From Sunxiuqinia sp963974515 (lineage in GTDB: Bacteria; Bacteroidota; Bacteroidia; Bacteroidales; Prolixibacteraceae): a stretch of 64,000 bases of DNA. A program made the position numbers and the translations under genes. Numbering within the stretch: position 1 is the first letter of the stretch; each line of letters starts with the position of its first letter. The notes under the pieces were generated by a model. It had not been told where the DNA came from, searched no databases, and was given only the letters and a program-made list of their open reading frames with translations. The stretch is from positions 9,228 through 73,227 of the forward strand of contig NZ_CAXBDD010000011.1 in NCBI RefSeq assembly GCF_963974515.1. Direction: 5' to 3'. Positions 1-7,677 of this stretch are shown in pieces.

Positions 1-2
1 AA

Positions 3-800
3 AAAACGATTGAAGAAATTATTTCGATCCGGCGCTGGCTAACCGAGCACGATCAACTTGTTTCCATACAACACGACCTCAACATATCCCGTGACATTCA
101 GCAGGCCATCCTACCAAAAGAATTTCCACCATTTCCTGAAGAACCAAATTTTGATATTTACGCTTCGATGGTGGCTGCCAACGAGGTTGGAGGCGATTTT
201 TACGATTTCTTCCTCATCGATAAAGACCGGCTTGGATTTGTGATTGGCGACGTTTCGGGCAAAGGAATTTCAGCAGCTATTTTTATGGCTGTCAGTCGCA
301 CACTGGTTCGCGCCACCGGGCTTAAAGGCGATTCGGTTAGTGACTGTATGCGATATGTAAATAATCTTCTTTGCATTGAAAGTGTTTCATCGATGTTTGT
401 TACCGTATTTTATGGAATTTTGAATACGCAAACCGGCGAGGTTGATTACGTAAATGCGGGGCACAATCCGCCCTATCTACTTTCGACAGAAGGGATTAGC
501 AAGGTTGAGATGACCAATGGCCTCGCACTTGGGGTTATGGATGATTTTAACTTCGAATCGAAAAAATTACATCTGAAAAAAGGCGACCAGCTTTTGCTCT
601 ACACCGATGGCGTTGTAGAAGCTTTCAACCTGGAAGAAACAGCTTACGGAGAAGAAAAATTTGAGAATTTTCTGAATGAAAATCGCAACCATTCTGTTGA
701 AACGATCATTAAAAGATCATTTGCCGATGTCAATGATTTTGTGGCTGGTGCGCCTCAGTCAGACGACATTACACTTTTAGGAATAACGTTTAAAGGGTAA
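3..800 (+). CDS. SpoIIE/RsbU-type PP2C serine phosphatase (5' truncated by window edge)
   Basis: The frame is open from base 3 with no start, so the gene begins outside the window and only the last 265 residues are visible. They hold a helical linker, then the RsbU/SpoIIE signature SRDIQQAILP, metal-binding GGDFYDF, GDVSGKG, GHNPPYL, TDGVVEA and a closing DDITLL. Together these are the motifs of the PPM/SpoIIE (PF07228) Ser/Thr phosphatase domain. Such proteins usually carry an N-terminal sensor (HAMP, GAF or PAS) and dephosphorylate anti-sigma antagonists or other phospho-serine proteins. The sensor part cannot be seen here. The gene converges with a minus-strand histidine kinase string, with only 43 bases between the stop codons. 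The domain call is certain; substrate and partner are unknown. Confidence 0.9.
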   Translation, partial: KTIEEIISIRRWLTEHDQLVSIQHDLNISRDIQQAILPKEFPPFPEEPNFDIYASMVAANEVGGDFYDFFLIDKDRLGFVIGDVSGKGISAAIFMAVSRTLVRATGLKGDSVSDCMRYVNNLLCIESVSSMFVTVFYGILNTQTGEVDYVNAGHNPPYLLSTEGISKVEMTNGLALGVMDDFNFESKKLHLKKGDQLLLYTDGVVEAFNLEETAYGEEKFENFLNENRNHSVETIIKRSFADVNDFVAGAPQSDDITLLGITFKG

Positions 801-843
801 ATTGTCTGAGCCAGGATTCATAGGATTAAATGATTGGCATGAT

Positions 844-2649
844 TCAATTTAGTGGGATTTGAACGACGAACTCTGTCCCGTCTCCTTCTATTGTTTCCAC
901 CTTTATTTCTCCTCCATGTGCCTTCACAATATCGTAACTTAAACTCAACCCTAATCCGGTTCCCTGTCCGGTTGGTTTAGTGGTGAAGAAAGGTTGGAAA
1001 ATTTTGTCTTTGATGGAGGAAAGGATTCCGGGGCCATTATCGGTTATACGAATTTCAATTGTAGTATTCACTTTTTTTGTGGATACGATAACTTGTGGCT
1101 TGTAACTTGATGCTTGAGGCTTTGATTTCTCGGACACTGCATAAAACGCATTGTTAATCAAATTCAGCAAAACCCGCCCGATATCTTGGGGAACTACCTC
1201 AATTTTAGGGAGAAATTTATCAGCTTCCAATTTGAAATCTGAATTGAACGATTTGTCTTTTGCCCGGAAACCGTGGTAGCTCAGGCGTAAATATTCATCT
1301 GCAAGTGCGTTGATATCAGTGGGTTCTTTTTGGCCGCTGTTTCCACGGCTGTGCAACAACATGCCTTTTACAATGGCATCTGCGCGCTTGCCGTGGTGAT
1401 TAATTTTTTCGAGGTTTTGTTTGATGTCTTTTACGATCTCATTTGCCAACTGTACCGAGACTTCGGTACCAACTGCCAACTCTTCCTTCATTTCTTCCAA
1501 CAACTCATTGCTTAATTCCGAAAAATTATTTATAAAGTTCAGCGGATTCTGGATTTGGTGAGCAATGCCGGCAGTGAGCTGGCCGAGACTTGCCATTTTT
1601 TCGGATTGGATAAGTTGCGATTGTGTTGCTTTTAATTCTGCAAAGGCATATTCCACCTGATTTTTGGCCATTTCCAGTTGGTTAAAATCTTCGTAACGTA
1701 AGTAAGCGATTGAGAATGCCTGTGCCAGTGAATTTACAGGTTCAAGTTCATTATCGTTTAAAGGAGAACTATTGCCTATATAAAGCATACCCTGTTTAAA
1801 CGGAACAAAATTCAGATACAATGATTGTGGCGCAGAAGCACCCTGAAATGATTCGGGGTTATCTACTTTTTCTTCCTTAATCAGGTTTTGCATAAAACTG
1901 ACAAATTGAGTTTTATTCCAGCTCTCACGATAGGTTTCATTATTTTTCCAACTTCTAACCATTCCCGAAGCAATTCCCTCCTCATTAAATGACATTTTGA
2001 AAGTGCTAAGCGACCGTCCTTCAGTTGCGGAAAGATAGGTTTGAATCGATTCAGAGACTTCGTCCATAATAAATACACCGCAATGTATAAATGGAATTCC
2101 CAGAGCAATCAGTTCTTTCCAGATTAGTGGAGTTATTCGGTTTAAATCTTCTTTGGTACGCATGCTTGCAATTTCACCACGAACCCGATCAAGAGAAGCT
2201 TGTTTAATTTCTGCAATGCGTTTTAGCTCTCTTTCCTTCGATTTTTCAAGTTGCTTTTCAATTCGTACTTTTTCTGTTATGTCGTACTGGACAGCAATTA
2301 AACTCTCAACTCTTCCATCTTTGTTAAATACCTGAGAAATTGACCATTCCATGAAAAATTCAGTTCCATCTTTTCTATAATTAATGGTTTTTCCTTCCCA
2401 AACCTCACCTTTGCCCAGAATGTCTTCCAGATGTTTGAAAATACTCAGATCGGTCTTAGGGCCTTGCAAAATTCTTGGAGTTTTCCCAATCAGTTCCTCT
2501 CTGGCCCAACCTGTCATTTTCTCAAAAGCTTTGTTTGCATAAATAATGTAAGGACCCGGAGGTCCAAGTTCCGGAGTAGTAATCAATATACTTTGAGTCA
2601 TTGATTCCAATATCATTGAATCACGATGAGAAGGCAGAGGGTTTTCCAT
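844..2649 (-). CDS. Sensor histidine kinase with LOV-like PAS domain
   Basis: A 601-residue soluble kinase with no signal peptide or membrane segment. Residues 15-130 are a PAS domain of LOV type (GKTPRILQGPKTD, then NYRKDGTEF and QYDITE). The Cys that would form the flavin photoadduct is Pro58. Residues about 150-325 look like a divergent GAF-type sensor. A short coiled coil leads to the phospho-acceptor region (SEKMASLGQLTAG, His364) and a HATPase domain (NLINNAFYAV, DNGPGI, GTGLGLSLSYDIVKAHGGE). The residue after the histidine is Gln365, where the two neighbouring paralogues have Glu. It is the last gene of the minus-strand signalling string, 78 bases after the preceding kinase. No receiver domain or response regulator is adjacent, so its target is unknown. 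Confidence 0.93.
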   Translation of the reverse strand: MENPLPSHRDSMILESMTQSILITTPELGPPGPYIIYANKAFEKMTGWAREELIGKTPRILQGPKTDLSIFKHLEDILGKGEVWEGKTINYRKDGTEFFMEWSISQVFNKDGRVESLIAVQYDITEKVRIEKQLEKSKERELKRIAEIKQASLDRVRGEIASMRTKEDLNRITPLIWKELIALGIPFIHCGVFIMDEVSESIQTYLSATEGRSLSTFKMSFNEEGIASGMVRSWKNNETYRESWNKTQFVSFMQNLIKEEKVDNPESFQGASAPQSLYLNFVPFKQGMLYIGNSSPLNDNELEPVNSLAQAFSIAYLRYEDFNQLEMAKNQVEYAFAELKATQSQLIQSEKMASLGQLTAGIAHQIQNPLNFINNFSELSNELLEEMKEELAVGTEVSVQLANEIVKDIKQNLEKINHHGKRADAIVKGMLLHSRGNSGQKEPTDINALADEYLRLSYHGFRAKDKSFNSDFKLEADKFLPKIEVVPQDIGRVLLNLINNAFYAVSEKSKPQASSYKPQVIVSTKKVNTTIEIRITDNGPGILSSIKDKIFQPFFTTKPTGQGTGLGLSLSYDIVKAHGGEIKVETIEGDGTEFVVQIPLN

Positions 2650-2727
2650 TAATTGTTCAATATAATTGCCAAGACATATTATACAATTTTGTATAAATAT
2701 ACATATAATTCCAGTGCAACAATTGGC

Positions 2728-3816
2728 TTATTTACCGGCTTCAGAGTTTTCAGTGATCACATCCGGTAGTTGGACAATAAATTCGGTAAAGACTCCAGAT
2801 TCAGAATTGATCTTAATACTACCTCCATGTGCCTTCATGATATCATAGCTCAAACTGAGCCCCAGTCCGGTTCCCTGCCCGGTTGGTTTGGTGGTGAAGA
2901 ATGGCTGGAAGATTTTTTCCTTTATGTTTTCAGGTATTCCATTACCGTTGTCAGATACTTTAATCTCAAGTTTGTCGCGAGCTTTGGCGGTGCTTACTGA
3001 AACGGTTGGTTTATATCCTTCTTCTCCTTTTTTGCTCCGCTCATTCACGGCATAAAACGCATTATTTATCAAATTCAGCAACACCCTGCCAATATCCTGC
3101 GGAATCACATTGATTTTCGGTAGCGACTCAACGAAATCAGTCTTAAAATCTGCATTAAAAGACTTGTCTTTTGCCCGTAAACCGTGATAAGAAAGTCGCA
3201 AATATTCATCGGCCAGGGCGTTGATATCGGTGAGTTCTTTTTTGCCGTTGCTGATTCGGCTGTGTTGCAGCATGCCTTTCACAATGGCATCGGCGCGTTT
3301 GCCGTGGTGGTTTATTTTTTCGAGGTTTTGTTTGATGTCGGTTGAAATGGCTTTGGCTTCTTCCGTGTCGCCTTTATCCAGCTCTTCATTCATTTCATCA
3401 ACCAGCTCACTGCTTATTTCCGCAAAGTTATTCACGAAGTTTAATGGGTTTTGAATTTCATGAGCAATGCCAGCGGTCAGTTCTCCCAAGGAAGCCATCT
3501 TTTCGGATTGAACCAATTGGCTCTGAGTGGCCTTTAACTTCGATATGGTTTTATTGAGCGCTTCGTTCTTGATTGCAATCACTTTGTTTTGCTCATCAAG
3601 TGCCAGCATATTCTTTGCAATTTCATTTCTGGCATTTTCTATGAGGCGCTTTTTTTGTTCCAATTCAGCGATGGTATTGTTTAATACATTGGTAATGGCG
3701 CTTTTGTCCATTATGGTGCGCCTGTACTTGAACTCTGCAATCTCCAGTTGCTTTTTTACCGGTTTAATTTCTGCTATTAAAAGCTGTCTGTCCTCCTCCG
3801 ATATATCAAGGTTCAT
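2728..3816 (-). CDS. Cytosolic histidine kinase without sensor domain
   Basis: From ATG 3816 it encodes 362 residues. A TTG at 3840 would add eight residues. There is no signal peptide, membrane segment, PAS or GAF. Residues 1-105 are a charged, predicted coiled coil that runs directly into the phospho-acceptor helix (SEKMASLGELTAGIAHEIQNP, here shortened; His119 from ATG) and a complete HATPase domain (NLINNAFYAV, DNGNGIP, GTGLGLSLSYDIMKAHGG). The start lies 30 bases (6 from the TTG) after the FIST gene stop, so the two are almost certainly co-transcribed. FIST proteins are known to pair with kinases. I infer that the FIST protein supplies ligand sensing in trans. The catalytic half is closely similar to the two other kinases of this string, which suggests recent duplication. 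Confidence 0.92.
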   Translation of the reverse strand: MNLDISEEDRQLLIAEIKPVKKQLEIAEFKYRRTIMDKSAITNVLNNTIAELEQKKRLIENARNEIAKNMLALDEQNKVIAIKNEALNKTISKLKATQSQLVQSEKMASLGELTAGIAHEIQNPLNFVNNFAEISSELVDEMNEELDKGDTEEAKAISTDIKQNLEKINHHGKRADAIVKGMLQHSRISNGKKELTDINALADEYLRLSYHGLRAKDKSFNADFKTDFVESLPKINVIPQDIGRVLLNLINNAFYAVNERSKKGEEGYKPTVSVSTAKARDKLEIKVSDNGNGIPENIKEKIFQPFFTTKPTGQGTGLGLSLSYDIMKAHGGSIKINSESGVFTEFIVQLPDVITENSEAGK

Positions 3817-3846
3817 TATCAATTTAAGCAGTGCTTCCAAAGTATA

Positions 3847-4983
3847 TTAGTTTTTCTCCTTTAAAATTACCATTGAACATGTTTCATTGTGAAAATCACA
3901 GAAACTATTTTTTGAGTATCCTATTTCTCCGTAAGTAAAAAACCCAATCAAAGGCTTATCCCAAATAGCGCGAATTTGTTCTGCTTCATTGCTGGTCATT
4001 GGCCCCAAAGCCAAATGCCTGGCTTTACACGAAAACATTAGTATTGCATCGGCTTCAGGAATAGTGGTTTTTAAACTTGAAATTTCATTGGTGGTATTTT
4101 CAACTAAATCAAAGCCAGGGGGTACAGAAAACTTCACTTTGGATCCCTGAGGTATGCCACCACCGAATATCAAAGACCTGTTTTCGTTATCGGCCATCAT
4201 GGGTGACCTCAAAACGACATTACCGTTTTCCTTGGTCAATTGCAACGGGTACTGGGCAAAGTTCATTGCTACTACTTCCGAGCGGTTATCCAAATACCCC
4301 TTAAATTCAAAATATTTGATAAAAACATCAACAGCGGGTTCATCATCGATTGTATAAACTACGTTGCCCTCTGATTTTGTGATTGTTTTTTCTATGCCAA
4401 TGCTGTCCCACCCACTGGTGGCAAGGCCCTGTACATTGATTTTATCACCATCAACAATCAATCCCATAATCGCATTTGAATATTCTCCTGCGGCGTTAAA
4501 TACGTAAGTAGCTTTCATGGTCAAATCATCGCCTGCCAGTCCTCCATACAATGGCATTTGAGGGGCTTTATCAAATACCCCTTTGACTATTTGTTCGCCA
4601 TCGATTGTTAGCCCGCTTGAAACAACAATGAGCGAAGGATTATTGAAAATCTTTTGGGCATGATCAGCCAGGTTCGCACAGGCTTCGTATGTGGATCCGT
4701 GCGTGGTGTCCTGAATTAATACCTCATAATGGGTCTTTTTTATGTCCAAAAGCATGACAACGGTCGATTGTTCGGTCACTTCAGCATCCAGAATCTCTCC
4801 GGCTGTAGTAGCACCAAAAACATCCACTTTTTTCTCATTGAGGAACTCGGCTAATTCACTCCTGTCTTGCACTATGGAACAGAACACAATGGCAAGAGTT
4901 GGCGAAAAACCATCGCTGGTAGCTTGAGAAAATTTTGATTTAATATCATCAATGTTTTCTCCAAACATATTTTTTGCTTTCAT
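3847..4983 (-). CDS. FIST domain signal-transduction protein
   Basis: 378 residues, soluble. The N-terminal half fits FIST_N (CSIVQDRSELAEFL, GATTAGEI, YGGLAGDD) and the C-terminal half FIST_C, ending in the family signature FFTYGEIG...FHNETCS. FIST proteins are predicted sensors of small ligands such as amino acids or their derivatives, and feed kinases or cyclases. This copy has no fused output domain. The sensorless kinase follows immediately downstream and a PLP decarboxylase lies 12 bases upstream, which makes an amino acid or amine ligand a reasonable inference. Family assignment is firm; ligand and partner are inferred from context only. Confidence 0.9.
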   Translation of the reverse strand: MKAKNMFGENIDDIKSKFSQATSDGFSPTLAIVFCSIVQDRSELAEFLNEKKVDVFGATTAGEILDAEVTEQSTVVMLLDIKKTHYEVLIQDTTHGSTYEACANLADHAQKIFNNPSLIVVSSGLTIDGEQIVKGVFDKAPQMPLYGGLAGDDLTMKATYVFNAAGEYSNAIMGLIVDGDKINVQGLATSGWDSIGIEKTITKSEGNVVYTIDDEPAVDVFIKYFEFKGYLDNRSEVVAMNFAQYPLQLTKENGNVVLRSPMMADNENRSLIFGGGIPQGSKVKFSVPPGFDLVENTTNEISSLKTTIPEADAILMFSCKARHLALGPMTSNEAEQIRAIWDKPLIGFFTYGEIGYSKNSFCDFHNETCSMVILKEKN

Positions 4984-4995
4984 AATAATTTTCTT

Positions 4996-7248
4996 TTAAA
5001 TAGTTCCTGATTCGTTTGACCCGGCTTTAACTGCCGCAGCAATAGCCGTTATATTTTTAGTAATAATTGACATTAGCTGAGGAATAAAAGAACCATTTAC
5101 CGTTTTGCTAAGCCAGGGGTTCATAATGGTGGAAATTATAAAACTGATAGACGCATCATTATCGGTTACAACGCCCAGCCGTTGCCGCAGATTGTCAATC
5201 AGCAAATCACCGTCTGCCTCACGGCTAAAAGCAGATGAAGTGACCACAATTTCGGTATTCTGTGTATTATCCTCATAGGGTTTGTAACTGAATTTCCGGT
5301 AAATCTTATCATTTAATTCGTTTACTTTTAGCATATTATTATTTGGCGTACCATCGTCCATGTAGTAATTGTACAGGTAAGTTACAATGGTTTGGTCGCC
5401 GCCCAGTAATTTAAATAATTCAAAGGCCTCGGGGTCGGCAAGTAACTGCTCGTTGGTTTTGTTTACGATTCTGTCTCTGATAAATTCGTACTGCGTCTGT
5501 ACCTCTGCAGGGCCAAGACCCTGCCGGATAGCGGGAATGGGTATCAGTGGTACCACAAAAAAAGGCAGATCGGCAATATTTAGACAAACCAATGCCGCAT
5601 ATAAACGCTTTGCGTTGAAATAACATTCGCTGGTAAGTTTACCATAGCCATCCATATTGGGTCTTATTACCTTATGACATAGGTACACTGCGGCGGCCGC
5701 GGCTCCGGGTTTTGATCCTTCCACGCCATACACGCCTACGGTGGGATCCACACCGCCATGATACACCACTGGCGCCGTGAAGGAAACAAGGTTTCGCATG
5801 GCGGAATTGCGGTAACATAACCCTCCGGCAGGGTATGGAACGTAGCCGGATTTATGGGGATCAACGGTTATGGAATCAGCATGACGTATCGCTTTATACT
5901 GTTGAATTACATAGTCACTCATTGGCAGTTTCGCCATACCAGCTTCATCAATGTGTTTAAATGAATGAGGGCTGCACTCATCACTGCTGTTCATCATTGT
6001 TATGAAATAGCCGCCCCAGGCAGCATCACAATGAATGGCAAACTCCAGGCCTTTTTCTCGGTATTCATCCCTTATCTTGAGGATATCGGCCAAGGGATCA
6101 ACGGCGCTTTCTTCTGTTGTACCGATTATTGCCACCACATTCATAAGTGGAATTTTCTTTTCTAAACAAAGATCAAGGGATTTTCGCAGTTGGCTTAAAT
6201 CCATTCTTGCATTTAAATCCACCGGGAGACTCCACATATTATCAGCGCCAATCCCTAAAATAGCAGCCCCTTTTGGCCATGAGTAATGCCTGGTCCCGGA
6301 ACAAATGGATACCGGGGATTCAGAAATGGAGGGTAGGTATTTTTGTAAAATCTGATGATACCCGATTTTCTGTGCGGAGTATTTTGAAATGGCAGCATTG
6401 ATCGTATCAATATCGATTCCATACTGTTTATTTATCCGGTTTGGAATATCCAGCACATCATCAATGGCCAGGTTAAGCGTCGTCCAGTCGTCAAGATTGG
6501 CAAGCGTTGCCATCGAACCATTGGCTAGTTTTACCTGGAAATCGTCTATATTTTGAAAAACTGCTTCCTTGTGAATTGCTGCACGTACGCTTACCGGATA
6601 AAATTTTAGATTCCTGGCCATCCATAATCCTTCCAGGTTGGCCACCGAGCCATCGCAGGTAATATGTCCCCAACCTGTAATAAGGTTGCCCGGCAAAGGG
6701 ACTTCTGCCGTATTCTGACCAATCGGTTGTACGGAATAACCCAGCATCTTGCACAAATCGTTGCCCACATACATTTCCATCAGTGTGGTTACCGGTGAAG
6801 CTTCGGCCGCTACATTATTCTGATTGTATAGCAGGGCTGCAAAATAGCCGAGAATGCCCGGTAAAGCGGTGTCCCACAACATGTGTCCAATACTGCGCAT
6901 GCTGAAAAATGTGCCCGATTCCTGCAATTGTGAGACGAGTTTATCGTATTCATCCATCATCATTTGCATCGTACTCTCAAATTCCGGAGAGCTTTGTATG
7001 GCGGCATCGACATAATCCGGATCATCAGGATAATAATTTTTCCTGAATTCGACATTGCCCTTCAGGGCGCGGTCAAGCATTTCGTGCAGATATTTGGCGT
7101 TGCCGCCATGGGTTCCTAAAAACAAAGCTTCAAGAGTTTCAGCACCGGAGCCGGCCAACCCAATTTGTTTTTCTTTGGGTAAATTTCGATGCGCATGCAA
7201 TAAATTCCTGGCGAATTGCTCTGCGTGATGTTTCGATATTTCATGCAT
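4996..7248 (-). CDS. Group II PLP-dependent amino acid decarboxylase (tyrosine/glutamate decarboxylase-like)
   Basis: 750 residues, longer than typical GadA (about 470) and nearer the long TyrDC-like class. Visible features are the N-terminal GHMLWDTALPGILGY...NQNNVAAEASPVTT segment, TCDGSVANLEG near residue 200, HCDAAWGG with Asp408 (PLP pyridine partner) and SITVDPHKSG with Lys466 as Schiff-base lysine. Enzymes of this fold remove the alpha-carboxylate of Glu, Tyr, Asp or DOPA-type substrates to give an amine. The sequence alone does not fix the substrate. No amino acid/amine antiporter is adjacent, unlike acid-resistance decarboxylase operons. It sits between an NTF2-like protein (21 bases upstream) and a FIST protein (12 bases downstream) inside a kinase string, so a role in signalling or in making a sensed metabolite is possible. 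Confidence 0.88.
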   Translation of the reverse strand: MHEISKHHAEQFARNLLHAHRNLPKEKQIGLAGSGAETLEALFLGTHGGNAKYLHEMLDRALKGNVEFRKNYYPDDPDYVDAAIQSSPEFESTMQMMMDEYDKLVSQLQESGTFFSMRSIGHMLWDTALPGILGYFAALLYNQNNVAAEASPVTTLMEMYVGNDLCKMLGYSVQPIGQNTAEVPLPGNLITGWGHITCDGSVANLEGLWMARNLKFYPVSVRAAIHKEAVFQNIDDFQVKLANGSMATLANLDDWTTLNLAIDDVLDIPNRINKQYGIDIDTINAAISKYSAQKIGYHQILQKYLPSISESPVSICSGTRHYSWPKGAAILGIGADNMWSLPVDLNARMDLSQLRKSLDLCLEKKIPLMNVVAIIGTTEESAVDPLADILKIRDEYREKGLEFAIHCDAAWGGYFITMMNSSDECSPHSFKHIDEAGMAKLPMSDYVIQQYKAIRHADSITVDPHKSGYVPYPAGGLCYRNSAMRNLVSFTAPVVYHGGVDPTVGVYGVEGSKPGAAAAAVYLCHKVIRPNMDGYGKLTSECYFNAKRLYAALVCLNIADLPFFVVPLIPIPAIRQGLGPAEVQTQYEFIRDRIVNKTNEQLLADPEAFELFKLLGGDQTIVTYLYNYYMDDGTPNNNMLKVNELNDKIYRKFSYKPYEDNTQNTEIVVTSSAFSREADGDLLIDNLRQRLGVVTDNDASISFIISTIMNPWLSKTVNGSFIPQLMSIITKNITAIAAAVKAGSNESGTI

Positions 7249-7269
7249 AGTAAAGTGTATTTAGGATAT

Positions 7270-7677
7270 TTATTCAGTCATCTGCAAATTTGAATTAAAG
7301 CAATCTCTGAATATCTTCCATACACCATCTTCCTGCTTCCAGAGCTGTATTGATTTTCCACTATCCATATTCCTGCCATCCTGTTGGCTGAGCTCATATT
7401 CTGTTTGAACGCCCACTATGCCAGCACTTCCATAAATGCTTGTGGAAATAACCTTGTATTTCGTAAAACCCTGGCTTATATAGTCCGCAAGTGTTGTTTG
7501 AATCTTGTTTCTTCCTTTTACCGACTCCTGGCTTGGAGCCATAAATTCTGCATCTTCCGTGTAACAATTGGCAACACCTGCAGCATCAGCATTGGCCATG
7601 GCTTGTTCAAAAATCCGGGTTCTTGCTTCGATAGCCTCCCGTGTCGAATTAATTCCATAATCATTTTTTGTGTTCAT
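7270..7677 (-). CDS. NTF2-like (SnoaL/DUF4440) small protein
   Basis: 135 residues. Features typical of the cone-shaped alpha+beta NTF2 fold are an N-terminal helix with TRIFEQAMANADAAG, the CYTEDAEFMAPSQESVKGR turn, and a C-terminal strand pair with WKQEDGVWKIFRDCFNSN. This matches the DUF4440/SnoaL-like group of ligand-binding or small-molecule-modifying proteins. Its ATG overlaps the stop of the upstream 1167-aa kinase (ATGA), indicating translational coupling, and the decarboxylase follows after 21 bases. No catalytic residue pattern is recognisable, so function is unassigned. A binding or processing role for the decarboxylase substrate or product is only a contextual guess. Confidence 0.8.
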   Translation of the reverse strand: MNTKNDYGINSTREAIEARTRIFEQAMANADAAGVANCYTEDAEFMAPSQESVKGRNKIQTTLADYISQGFTKYKVISTSIYGSAGIVGVQTEYELSQQDGRNMDSGKSIQLWKQEDGVWKIFRDCFNSNLQMTE

